Assembly (NCBI GenBank): GCA_016703535.1
Contig: JADJBV010000002.1
Coordinates: 434,001-498,000 of the forward strand
Length of the DNA: 64,000 nt
DNA from: Deltaproteobacteria bacterium
Lineage (GTDB): Bacteria; Myxococcota; Kuafuiibacteriia; Kuafuiibacteriales; Kuafuiibacteriaceae
Direction of reading: 5' to 3'
Shown here: positions 56,401-64,000 of the stretch, one piece after another
Layout: each line of letters begins with the position of its first letter
Position numbering within the stretch: the first letter of the stretch is position 1
Notes under the pieces: generated by a model
What the model saw: only the letters and a program-made list of their open reading frames with translations
The model's database searches: none
What the model was told of the DNA's origin: nothing
Program-made: the position numbers and the translations under genes

Positions 56401-58602
56401 AGCGTCGATCCCGCGGCCGGGGCACCGTGGAACGCCCACTTTCGGGGCCGCTGGGCCGAACTCAGCCCACCCGGGTCCATCGCCACCACCCCCCTGGTGG
56501 GATCCAGCGGCAGCGGCGCCGACTACTACTCGGAGTTGAGCCAACGCGGCGCCGACTTCGGGGCCTACTTTCGTCGCATCGAACGGTGGAGCTCCGAACC
56601 TGGTCGGGCCCGGGCTCAACTCGGACCGTCGCCGGGTGATCCCGAGGCCATCACCGCCGGGCTCGACGCGGCCCTCCACCTCTATTGGGCGGCCTTGTCC
56701 CCGGACCAACGGCCGGCCCATGGGGGCTTTTTGCCGGTGGCTTTCGAGTCCATTGGGGTCCACGGGCCCCTGGATCAGGCCGCTTGGGCCGAGGTCCACC
56801 TCAGGGAACAGAGCCCTGAGCGGATGTTGGCCGACGCTGCCCTCTACGACGCCCAAGGCCGGCCCGTACTGAACTTCCGCGGCATCCACTATCGCCCGGC
56901 CGAGTTGCCCGGGGCCGAACTCGAGCGGATCGGCCGCCAAGATCTCTACGCCGAACGGTGGGAGGCCAGTGAAGTCGGGGGCCCCAATCTCGCCGGGCGC
57001 TGGCGGGTGATCGGCGACGATCCGAACTTGGTCGCAGCCGCTCGGGCCCAACTCCAGGCCGCCGGGGCCGCGTGGAGTGAAGGGGTGGAGGGCGCCCGGG
57101 TTTTGGACCTCAGCGCTTTTGGGCAACTCCCCACGGATACGCAAGGCTACTTGCAAACCAGCGCCCTCCGAGCTGCCCACGTCTTGAGCCAAGGGCCCAA
57201 GGAGTGGGTGCGGGCCACCGAACGGGCGGTGGCCTTGCCCGGCGAACTCGGCACGCCCGCGGTCGCGGCCTTGGACGCCTTGTTGGCGGTGGCGCGATTG
57301 GAGCGGCCTCAGATCCGGATCCGCGGCATCGACGCCGACTCTTTGTCGGCGGTGGTGCAAGCTAGCTTGCAATCGGGTGAAGACCGCCTGGTGCTCCGGG
57401 GAGGCCACCTTTGGGTACCCCGGCTCCTGCGGGCCCCGGAAGCCCTGACGCCGACCGCCTTGCGGGGCGACGCCGCTTACGTGATCAGCGGTGGCGGTGG
57501 CGCGTTGGGCCTGGCCATCGCCCGGGACTTCGTGGAACGGGGGGCTCGTCGGTTATGGCTGTTGGGCCGTACCCCCTTGGCGGACGCCGAGCTCGCGGCC
57601 CTTCGCACCAGCGGCGCCGAGGTCCACTTTCGGGTGGTCGACGTCCGGGACGAGGCCGCGGTCTTTGAGTTCTGGCGCGAGACCCGAGGTGAGGTGGATG
57701 GGATCGTCCACGCCGCCGGAGTCGTGGAGGATCAGCGGCTCGATCAGCTCGAGGCGAAGACCGTCGATCGGATCTTGGGGGCCAAGGTGTCGGGGCTCAT
57801 TCACCTGGATCGGGTGAGCGCCCAACACCCCTTGAGCTTCTTCGTGGGGGTGTCGTCGGCCGCGGGGATCTTGGGGGGCGTGGGTCAGGCCGCTTATGCC
57901 GTGGCCAACGCCTACCTCGACGCCCATTGCGCGCGCCGCCGGGGCGAAGGTCGCCCATTCTATTCAGTAGATTTTGGTCCCATCGCCTCGGCCGGTATGG
58001 CGGAGCGGCTCGGCTCGATCGGCCAACAACGGGCCGCCGCGTTGGGGGTCCAGGCCCTCGATCCCCAGCAGGTGAGCCCGTGCCTTTTGAGCCTAGGCGC
58101 CCGGGCGCGCACCTTGGTCTTGCGCGCCGACTGGGATCGGCTCTTGGCCGGCCGTGGTGAACTCCAGTCCCCATTTTTCCTCCGGTTGCGGACGGCCCGG
58201 GGAACCTCCCCGGTGGATCAGGCCTTTTTGGAGGAACTCCGCGCCGCGCCCAGCCGGACCCGGCCCAACTTGATGCTGGCCCGGATTCGTCATCAACTCG
58301 CCGCGGTGTTGGCGGTGGAGCGTCCCGACACGATCCCCAGCGACGTCGGCCTCTTTGAGCTCGGCCTGGACTCGATGACCGCGGTCGAATTGACCGAAGG
58401 GCTCCAGGCCAAGTTGGGCACTCGTTTGCCAGCGACCTTGGTCTTCGAGCAGCCGACCTTGCAGGCCCTCTGCCACCACCTCCTGGCCCAGCTGGTGCCG
58501 GATGAGTCGGAGTCGCCAACCGATGAGCTCGCCGGAAAGTCCGAGGCCGATCTGATCCAACTCCTGGAGCAGGAGCTCAACGCCGAGGGGGTCAGCGGAT
58601 GA
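53416..58602 (+). CDS. Extension module 2: KS-AT-DH-KR-ACP
   Basis: A 1728-residue type I polyketide synthase starting at GTG five bases after the previous stop. KS (about 32-450, C201 in DTACSSS, EAHGTGT, KTNLGHLEG), AT (about 552-860, S641 in GHSVGE; CAFH near 739 indicates malonyl-CoA), DH (H931 in HRFGGQALFP, second-half LDAALHLYW near 1083), KR (about 1354-1520, SGGGGALGL and SSAAG with catalytic Tyr in AAYAVAN) and ACP (S1653 in GLDSMTAVEL). No enoyl reductase, so the unit should be an alkene. The C-terminal tail is acidic and helical (LIQLLEQELNAEG) and may dock to the coiled N-terminus of the next protein. Palindromes at 55383, 57141 and 57357. Confidence 0.93.
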   Translation: MSLSNNIAAAVAALSPDQRAALLQALAGPPEGIAIVGVGCRLPTGARGPEGLWKLLSGGVDGIREIPADRWDVDALYDPDPNVAGKMSTRWGSFLDDVRGFDEAYFKISPREAAAMDPQQRILLEVVVEALEDAAAYGPQLAGSRTGVYVGVSAVEYALLGWPLTSIDAYASSGTSKSILANRISYQFDLRGPSLAVDTACSSSLVAAHLACRSLRSKETDLALVSGVNVIVAPTLSVSYSKWGMMAPDGRCKTFDARADGFVRGEGCGVVVLKRLSDAQAAGDRIYAVIRGSAINQDGKSAGLTAPNLEAQIGVIKEALHDARLSSDRVSYVEAHGTGTALGDPIEIEALAEALKGSGTPCAIGSIKTNLGHLEGAAGIAGLLKLALALRHRSIPPHLHLETVNPKLHLERTPFRIPRALEPWSSATSRVGAVSSFGFGGTNAHLILEEAPPTSAPAPQERSRVLALSAATPDALTARIQEYAARLEAQPADFAALAEVNLRRGHRHLHRAGIVAATGTEAAGALRSLLDGPPGPYAVTPREARLRAPKVAFVMTGQGSAWTGMGQRLLARAPLFRSALAELDGIARPILGWSVLEALERADPGLLATERAQPAIFLLQLGLTRLLAAYRVEPAAVVGHSVGELSAAVVAGALTLQDGLRIIRLRAAMMAPHEGQGGMIEVARPAEELQADLEGSPLAVAAVNRRQATVLAGPKAELERFAAQQRGRGVMVRPLDVGCAFHGRALRAESPRLAQAIGAVAAAAPRIPLYSTVTGGLAPHLDPAHFGRNMGEPVLFAPAIERMAADGVELFLELGPHASLTRDLEAILGAPRAIGTLLRGRDDELRFDAALLALECEGAVVDWSPRPNEPLVPVSPPLYPWQHQRRWGTGAQASRLHADLGHPLLKQEVLAPGLSKAVFELDLDSEIVAQHRFGGQALFPTVGVVEAARAAAARLGVPHAGIAELAVLRPLLVRPGDGQRAQLVLGAEGDFEVVASVDPAAGAPWNAHFRGRWAELSPPGSIATTPLVGSSGSGADYYSELSQRGADFGAYFRRIERWSSEPGRARAQLGPSPGDPEAITAGLDAALHLYWAALSPDQRPAHGGFLPVAFESIGVHGPLDQAAWAEVHLREQSPERMLADAALYDAQGRPVLNFRGIHYRPAELPGAELERIGRQDLYAERWEASEVGGPNLAGRWRVIGDDPNLVAAARAQLQAAGAAWSEGVEGARVLDLSAFGQLPTDTQGYLQTSALRAAHVLSQGPKEWVRATERAVALPGELGTPAVAALDALLAVARLERPQIRIRGIDADSLSAVVQASLQSGEDRLVLRGGHLWVPRLLRAPEALTPTALRGDAAYVISGGGGALGLAIARDFVERGARRLWLLGRTPLADAELAALRTSGAEVHFRVVDVRDEAAVFEFWRETRGEVDGIVHAAGVVEDQRLDQLEAKTVDRILGAKVSGLIHLDRVSAQHPLSFFVGVSSAAGILGGVGQAAYAVANAYLDAHCARRRGEGRPFYSVDFGPIASAGMAERLGSIGQQRAAALGVQALDPQQVSPCLLSLGARARTLVLRADWDRLLAGRGELQSPFFLRLRTARGTSPVDQAFLEELRAAPSRTRPNLMLARIRHQLAAVLAVERPDTIPSDVGLFELGLDSMTAVELTEGLQAKLGTRLPATLVFEQPTLQALCHHLLAQLVPDESESPTDELAGKSEADLIQLLEQELNAEGVSG

Positions 58603-61600
58603 GCGAACCCCGAGAGGGCGCCGAAGTCCTGAAGAAGGCGCTGGTCGAGCTGAAGCGCCTCAAGGCCGAACGAGAGGCCCGCCACGAGCCAGTGGCGATC
58701 ATCGGTGCCAGCTGCCGCTTCCCGGGTGGGGTGGTGGATCTCGAGTCCTACTGGCAGGTGCTTCACGGCGCGGTCGACACCATCCAGCCGATCCCCCACG
58801 AACGTTGGGACGTCGCGGCCCACTATGATCCCGAGCGTGATCGCCCGGGCAAGATGTACGTCCGGGAGGGCGGCTTCATCGCCGGCATCGACCACTTCGA
58901 TGCCCGCTTTTTTGGGATCTCACCGCGCGAGGCGACGGCGATGGATCCCCAACAACGTCTGCTCCTCGAGTTGGCCTGGGAGGCCCTGGAGCAGGCGGGT
59001 TTGCCGATGGCCCAGCTCTCCGGCAGCAAGACCGGCGTCTTCATCGGGCAAAGCTCCAGCGACTACCTGCAGCTGATGGCCCAGCGGGGATACGGCGAAG
59101 ACAGCGGCTACGTCTTGACCGGCGTGGTGCCCAGCATCGCCGCCGGCCGCATCTCCCACGCCTTGGGGCTGCTCGGCCCCAACCTGCTGGTGGACACCGC
59201 TTGTTCGTCGTCGCTGATTGCAACCCAACTTGCAGTTCGGGCCCTGCGTACCGGCGAATGCAGCTTGGCCTTGGTGGGGGGCGTCAACGCCATCTTGGCG
59301 CCCCAGCCGACCGCCGCCTTTTGCCAACTCCACGCCCTTTCGCCCGACAGTCGCTGCAAGACCTTCGACGCCTCGGCCAACGGCTACGTCCGCAGCGAAG
59401 GTTGCGGCATGGTGGTCCTGAAGCGGCTCTCCGACGCCTTGCGAGACCGAGATCGGATCTACGCGGTGATCCGGGGTGTCGCCAGCAACCACGACGGTCG
59501 GAGCAGCGGCCTGACAGTGCCGAGCGGATCGGCTCAACAAGAGGTCTTGCGCAGCGCCTTGGCCGACGCCGGCCTTGGCCCTCGGGACGTCGCTTACCTG
59601 GAGGCCCACGGCACCGGCACCCCCCTCGGTGATCCGGTGGAGATCCGCGCCGCCGCCGCGGTCTACGGCACCGGCCGCGCCGCCGAGGACCCGCTTTATG
59701 TGGGTTCGGCCAAGGCCAACTTGGGCCACCTGGAGGCGGCGGCCGGCGTCGCCGCCTTGCTGAAGGCCACCTTGGTTTTGGATCGGGAGGAGATCCCACC
59801 TCAACTCCACTTCCACACCCCCAACCCGCACCTGGGTCTGGAGGCTTTGCCGCTGGCGGTCCCCACTCGCCCTCGACCGTTCCTCACCAACGGCAAGTTG
59901 CGGCGGGTGGCCGTCAGCGCCTTCGGCTTTTCGGGCTCCAATGCCCACGTGATCTTGGAGGAGGCGCCGCGGGCCGAAGAGCAGGTCGTCGCTCCGGCCC
60001 GGTACGTGCTCGTGCTTTCGGCCAAGACCGAAGCCGCCCTGTTGGCTACCGCTCGACGGCACCTGCCCCTCCTGGAGGGGATCCAACCCGACACCTTGGT
60101 GCGATTGGTGGCGACCTTGGCCTGCCGACGCACCCACCATGAGTATCGGCTGGGGGTGGTCGGGCAAGACGCCGGGGAACTGCAAGCTGGCTTGCAAGCT
60201 TGGTTGGACGGCCAACCCCATCGTCGGGTGGTCACCGGTCGAGCGCCGGGTTCCGCCGCGCCGCCGGTGTTCGTCTACTCCGGGCAAGGCACCGCCCACG
60301 CCGAGATGGCCCGAGGCCTCGGCCAAGATCCCGTCTTCACCTCCGCGTTCCAACAGGTGGTCCAGGCCCTGGGGAGGGCCGGCTTGCCCGGGCTCGAGGG
60401 GGCCATCCGGGATCCCGCGGCCTTGGCCCGGACCCGCTGGGCCCAGCCGGCGATCTTCGCGGTGCAAGTTGGGTTGACAGCCTGGTGGCGGGCCCACGGC
60501 GTGGAGCCCGAGGTGGTGGTGGGGCACAGCGTGGGCGAGATCGCTGCGGCCCACGCCGCCGGGATCTTGGACCTGGACGCGGCGGCCCGTTTGGTCGTGG
60601 CCCGGGCCGAGTTGATGGATCTCACCACCGGCCAAGGCCGGATGTTGGCAGTGGCCTTGCCCGCCGAAGAGGCCCGGTCCCGCTTCCCCGAGCTCGAGTT
60701 GGCCGCCGACAACGGGCCACGTTCGGCGGTTTTGGCCGGCCCGGCGTCGGCCGTCGAGTCCGCTCGTCGTACGCTCCAGGCCGCGGGCCTAGAGGCCACC
60801 GATCTCGGCGTCGACTACGCTTTTCACACCGCCGCTCAAGACCGAGCGGCCGAGGCCCTCTACGCCCGGCCCCTGCACCTCGAGCCCCGGGCCGGTCAGG
60901 CCAGCTTCTGCTCCACCGTGACCGCAACCTTGCAGAGCGGCGCCCACCTCGATCTCGGCTACTGGGCCCGCAACCTTCGTCAGCCGGTCCAGTTCCGGGG
61001 GGCGATCGACAGTTTGGCTCGTCGAGGCCACTCGTCTTTCCTCGAGCTCGGGGCCCACCCAGCCTTGGGTGGCGCCATCGACAGCAGCACCTTGGGCAAG
61101 GCTTTGGTCACTTCGACCCTGCGCAAAGGCCAAGACGATCAAACTGAACTTCACCTGGCCTTGGCCCGCCTGCACGTCCTAGGGGTGGCCATCGACTGGT
61201 CGGTGGTCAACCCAGCCAGGGTGCGGCCCTTGCCGTTGCCGGCGTATCCCTGGGAACACCGGCGTTTTTGGGCCTTGGACGGGGCCATCACCACCCGGGC
61301 GCCCGAGGCGCAGGTCGCGCCGTTGTTGGGGGTCGAACGCAGATCGGCCGCCTTCGGGGGCACGGTCTTCGAGGCCGACCTTTCGGCGAGTTCACCGGCG
61401 TACTTGGGTGATCACGCGATGTACGGCGTCACCTTGCTGCCGGCGGCCGGCTTTTTGGAGATGTTCCGGGCGGCCGTGGCCCAGGTCCGTGGTCCAGGCC
61501 CGGTGCAGCTCGGTCGGATCGAAGTCCGCTCGCCGCTGACCTTGGACGGGTCGCCCCGTCGGGTGCAGACGGTGGTCGATGCCCAAGCGGTGAAGGTCTA

Positions 61601-64000
61601 CAGCCTCGACGAGGGGCGCTGGCGACTCCACGCCGAGGCCAAGATCGAGGACGCCGGGTTGCCCAAGGCCGTGGACTGGCCTGCAACCCAACTTGCACTC
61701 GATCCCCTCGAACGTTATCGGCGCAGCGTCGCCTCGGGCGTGGGTCTGGGGCCGGCCTTCCAGGTCCTAACCGAACTGGCGATCGGCGATCAGGTGGCCC
61801 GGGCCACCGCCCGCTTGCCCGATGGGGTGCAGCAGGGCCCAGAACCGAACCTTCACCCCGCTTTGCTCGACGCCTGTTTTCAAGCAGGGGCGGCGGCCTT
61901 CGGGGAAAAACGCCTGGCCGGACGGATCTTGCTGCCGGTGGCCATCGCCTCGGCCCACCTGCAGGCGACGGGCCCCGGTCTGCATCGGGCCCAGTTTCGG
62001 CTGACCCAGTTGGGCCCCGAGTTCTTCGAAGGTGAGGCCCAACTCTTCGATGCCGAAGAACGTTGTGTCGCCCACTTGGTCGGCGTTCGCTTTCAGCTGG
62101 CCCAACCGTCGTCCCTCTCCCGCGGCCCGAACGTGGCGGGGGCGCCCTCCTGGTTGCAGTGGTCCTGGCGGGCGGCGCCGCGGCTGGCGGCGGTCGACGC
62201 GGATCGTCGCTTTTTGGTCTTCGGAGCCGAAGGCCGGTCTTTGGCGCTAAAAGACGCTGGAGCGATCCTCGATCCGCGGCACCCGACCGATCTGGTGTTG
62301 GAAGACGCCTCTGCTGCGGCTTTCCTCGAAGCCTGGCGGGCCCACCCCGAGGTCCAACGGGTGCACCTCTTGGGTCGTTTGGACGATCCGCAGTTCGAGG
62401 GCCTGAGGGCCTTGGCCCGCACCCTTCACCTGGAGCGCGAGGGCCCGGCGGTCCATTGGATCGCCCTCGAGCCAGGCGCCGATCCGATCCCGGAGCTCCG
62501 CACGCCCAGCCTCGAGCGGGAAGTCCACCTCGATCCGCTGGAGCGGCGGGTGGCGCGATTGATCTCGGCCGAACGCGCCCCAGTGGCCCCTTGGGCGGCC
62601 CGCGCCGACGGCAGTTATTTGATCGCCGGTGGCCTCGGAGCCCTCGGGTTGGCCACGGCCCAATGGTTGGCCGATCGAGGGGCGCGGCAGATCGGCCTCT
62701 TCGGTCGTCATGGTCCCAAGGACCAAGATCGGGCCGCACTTCAGGCCTTGGAGGCCAGGGGCGTCGCCCTCAAGATCTGCCCCGTCGATCTCAGCGATGC
62801 CAGCGGCGTTGCCCAAGCGGTGCAGGCTCTCGAGGTTTGGGGAGGCCCGGTGCGCGGTGTGTTCCACGCGGCCGGAGTCCTGGAAGACGCCCTCCTCGAG
62901 GCGGTCACTCCGGCTCAGCTGCAGCGAGTCAAAGCCCCCAAGTTTGCCGGCGCGGTCCACTTGGCCCACGCCCTGGAAGGACGCCCCCTCGACTTCTTTT
63001 TGGCGTACTCCTCGTTGGCCGCCACCTTGGGTTCACCGGGTCAGGCTGCGTACACTGCGGCCAACGGCGCCCTCGAGGGGCTGATGGCCTCCTGGCGCAG
63101 GCAAGGTCAACCCGCCTACGCCATCGCCTTTGGGCCCTGGTCCCTCGGCATGGCGGCCACCACCCGGGCCCGGCCGGGCCTCTCTTCACTTTCTCCCGAA
63201 CTCGCCTTGGCGGCGGTCGCCGAACTCCTCTCGGGTCCCCCCCGTTCGGTCAGCGTGGCGGCCTTGAGTTGGCCGCAACTGTTGTCGGCGCTGGGCGCAA
63301 GGCGGCCTGCATTCCTCGAGGGCTTCGGCCCCACCGCATCCGCCCGGCCCGCGGCCCTGCGAACGGCCCTCTTGGCCGCACCTGATGAAGAACGCCCGGT
63401 CCATGCCGAACGCCTGGTGGCCCAGCAAGTCCGCCAGATCTTGGGTTTGGCCGAGTCGGAGCCGATCGATCCCTCCGCCGATCTGGTGCAGCTGGGCCTC
63501 GACTCCTTGATGGCCCTGGAGCTCCGGGATCGGCTGGAGGCAGGTTTGGGTCGCAGCTTGCCCCAGTCCGCGACCTTCGAACGGCGGGCGGTCAAGCCGC
63601 TGGCCGAGCTGGTGTTGACGCTCCTCGAGGATCAGCACGAGGCGCCCCAGATTTCGGCCCGCACCATCACTCCCGATCTCGCGGGTCGCCACCAACCCTT
63701 CCCCCTCAGCGACGTCCAAGCCGCCTATTGGTTGGGTCGGACCGGCGGCTTCGAGTTGGGTGGCACCTCCTGCCACTACTACGGCGAACTCGAGCGCACC
63801 GGCCTCGACGTGGAGCGCCTCTCCCGCAGTTGGCAGTTGTTGATCCAACGCCATGAGATGTTGCGGGCGGTCATCGAAGACGACGGCCAACAACACATCC
63901 TGCCCAACACCCCTGCCTACACCCTCGACGTCCGGGATTTGCGAGGCCGAACGCCAGCCGAGGTCTCGTCTGCCTTGGCCCAAACCCGGGCCGAGTTGTC
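58599..64000 (+). CDS. Extension module 3 and NRPS start: KS-AT-DH-KR-ACP-Cy, runs off the window
   Basis: An open frame of at least 1800 codons with an ATG overlapping the previous stop (ATGA); the 3' end is beyond the window. A basic/acidic N-terminal helix (EVLKKALVELKRLKAERE) is a typical docking segment. KS (about 32-460, C202 in DTACSSS), AT (about 557-860, S644 in GHSVGE, YAFH near 739, malonyl-CoA predicted), DH (H939 in HAMYGVTLLP), KR (about 1338-1510, AGGLGALGL, SSLAATLGSPG) and ACP (S1636 in GLDSLMALEL) follow. After residue about 1690 a condensation-type domain begins (PFPLSDVQAAYWLGRTG, LIQRHEMLRAV). Its opening matches heterocyclisation (Cy) domains such as that of epothilone EpoB, so a Cys/Ser/Thr-derived ring is expected. 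Confidence 0.92.
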   Translation, partial: MSEPREGAEVLKKALVELKRLKAEREARHEPVAIIGASCRFPGGVVDLESYWQVLHGAVDTIQPIPHERWDVAAHYDPERDRPGKMYVREGGFIAGIDHFDARFFGISPREATAMDPQQRLLLELAWEALEQAGLPMAQLSGSKTGVFIGQSSSDYLQLMAQRGYGEDSGYVLTGVVPSIAAGRISHALGLLGPNLLVDTACSSSLIATQLAVRALRTGECSLALVGGVNAILAPQPTAAFCQLHALSPDSRCKTFDASANGYVRSEGCGMVVLKRLSDALRDRDRIYAVIRGVASNHDGRSSGLTVPSGSAQQEVLRSALADAGLGPRDVAYLEAHGTGTPLGDPVEIRAAAAVYGTGRAAEDPLYVGSAKANLGHLEAAAGVAALLKATLVLDREEIPPQLHFHTPNPHLGLEALPLAVPTRPRPFLTNGKLRRVAVSAFGFSGSNAHVILEEAPRAEEQVVAPARYVLVLSAKTEAALLATARRHLPLLEGIQPDTLVRLVATLACRRTHHEYRLGVVGQDAGELQAGLQAWLDGQPHRRVVTGRAPGSAAPPVFVYSGQGTAHAEMARGLGQDPVFTSAFQQVVQALGRAGLPGLEGAIRDPAALARTRWAQPAIFAVQVGLTAWWRAHGVEPEVVVGHSVGEIAAAHAAGILDLDAAARLVVARAELMDLTTGQGRMLAVALPAEEARSRFPELELAADNGPRSAVLAGPASAVESARRTLQAAGLEATDLGVDYAFHTAAQDRAAEALYARPLHLEPRAGQASFCSTVTATLQSGAHLDLGYWARNLRQPVQFRGAIDSLARRGHSSFLELGAHPALGGAIDSSTLGKALVTSTLRKGQDDQTELHLALARLHVLGVAIDWSVVNPARVRPLPLPAYPWEHRRFWALDGAITTRAPEAQVAPLLGVERRSAAFGGTVFEADLSASSPAYLGDHAMYGVTLLPAAGFLEMFRAAVAQVRGPGPVQLGRIEVRSPLTLDGSPRRVQTVVDAQAVKVYSLDEGRWRLHAEAKIEDAGLPKAVDWPATQLALDPLERYRRSVASGVGLGPAFQVLTELAIGDQVARATARLPDGVQQGPEPNLHPALLDACFQAGAAAFGEKRLAGRILLPVAIASAHLQATGPGLHRAQFRLTQLGPEFFEGEAQLFDAEERCVAHLVGVRFQLAQPSSLSRGPNVAGAPSWLQWSWRAAPRLAAVDADRRFLVFGAEGRSLALKDAGAILDPRHPTDLVLEDASAAAFLEAWRAHPEVQRVHLLGRLDDPQFEGLRALARTLHLEREGPAVHWIALEPGADPIPELRTPSLEREVHLDPLERRVARLISAERAPVAPWAARADGSYLIAGGLGALGLATAQWLADRGARQIGLFGRHGPKDQDRAALQALEARGVALKICPVDLSDASGVAQAVQALEVWGGPVRGVFHAAGVLEDALLEAVTPAQLQRVKAPKFAGAVHLAHALEGRPLDFFLAYSSLAATLGSPGQAAYTAANGALEGLMASWRRQGQPAYAIAFGPWSLGMAATTRARPGLSSLSPELALAAVAELLSGPPRSVSVAALSWPQLLSALGARRPAFLEGFGPTASARPAALRTALLAAPDEERPVHAERLVAQQVRQILGLAESEPIDPSADLVQLGLDSLMALELRDRLEAGLGRSLPQSATFERRAVKPLAELVLTLLEDQHEAPQISARTITPDLAGRHQPFPLSDVQAAYWLGRTGGFELGGTSCHYYGELERTGLDVERLSRSWQLLIQRHEMLRAVIEDDGQQHILPNTPAYTLDVRDLRGRTPAEVSSALAQTRAEL

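Larger units (their letters stand above)
1384..60195. repeat. Dispersed palindrome family GCAAG-N4-CTTGC (26 exact copies)
   Basis: Exact 14-base copies start at 1384, 3613, 6788, 20356, 20614, 23022, 25402, 26017, 27936, 29745, 31155, 31372, 34520, 34535, 35489, 36065, 36584, 37320, 37430, 40253, 50146, 51952, 55383, 57141, 57357 and 60182. Eleven extend to TGCAAG-N4-CTTGCA. One-mismatch relatives lie at 7815, 32892, 39944, 41180, 44624, 59220, 61683 and 63297. All are inside genes, on both coding strands, usually with codon phase xxG-CAA-Gxx-xxC-TTG-Cxx (read as Q-x-x-L). At about 66% G+C the expected number is well below one. The copies are absent between about 6.8 and 20.3 kb, including the IS66 element, and between 40.3 and 50.1 kb. 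Confidence 0.9.

Noticed and set aside
1..64000. tRNA, rRNA or riboswitch genes
   Set aside because: No cloverleaf, rRNA segment or known riboswitch core was recognised on reading either strand; a covariance-model scan would be decisive.

Overview
The window is high-GC DNA (about two thirds G+C by eye). It carries Pkn2-type Ser/Thr kinases, Cys-rich and RCC1-type surface lipoproteins, and a PUFA synthase in the gene order known from myxobacteria (enoyl reductase, then KS-AT-ACP-KR-DH, then KS-CLF-AT-DH-AGPAT). This points to a member of the Myxococcota; the genus cannot be read from the sequence.

Layout. Positions 1-4.8 kb hold the end of an RND efflux adaptor, its permease and a small DcrB-like gene. 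Positions 4.8-14.9 kb hold an envelope cluster: a convergent unknown gene, then a tightly coupled series encoding a membrane-anchored secreted protein, a Cys-rich lipoprotein, a Ser/Thr kinase, a GFA/CENP-V-like zinc protein, beta-barrels, a lipoprotein and a TonB-dependent receptor. Positions 14.9-18.8 kb are mobile: REP-like repeats, and a REP-associated (Y1) transposase gene split by a complete IS66-family element with inverted repeats and an 8-bp target duplication. Positions 18.8-22.9 kb hold an RCC1-repeat lipoprotein, a beta-barrel gene with two in-frame TGA codons behind its signal peptide, a thioredoxin-like lipoprotein and an unknown membrane-anchored protein. Positions 22.9-24.6 kb hold a radical SAM/SPASM protein with a small overlapping partner, transcribed away from the PUFA locus.

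Positions 24.8-41.8 kb are pfa1-pfa2-pfa3, a complete PUFA synthase operon. Pfa2 has four ACPs, three of them nearly identical. Pfa3 has a one-base frameshift near its N-terminus. Positions 41.8-44 kb hold a peroxiredoxin, a two-gene unit with a frameshifted PIN-domain gene, and a small Lys-rich protein. Positions 44-64 kb hold a polyketide/peptide assembly line: an FAD enzyme resembling polyunsaturated fatty acid double-bond isomerase, a protein FAAL-ACP-KS-AT-DH-ER-KR-ACP, a protein KS-AT-DH-KR-ACP, and a protein KS-AT-DH-KR-ACP-Cy that runs off the window. A plausible reading is that a long (perhaps polyunsaturated) fatty acid is made, isomerised, adenylated by FAAL, extended three times and joined to a cyclised Cys/Ser/Thr residue.

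Across genes of unrelated function I find 26 exact copies of the palindrome GCAAG-N4-CTTGC, nearly all inside coding sequence, where well under one copy is expected. None lies in the IS66 element or REP array. It looks like a highly iterated, HIP1-like genomic palindrome. Several first-in-operon genes also appear to be transcribed from sigma70-like promoters whose -10 box sits only 6-9 bases before the start codon, suggesting leaderless mRNAs.
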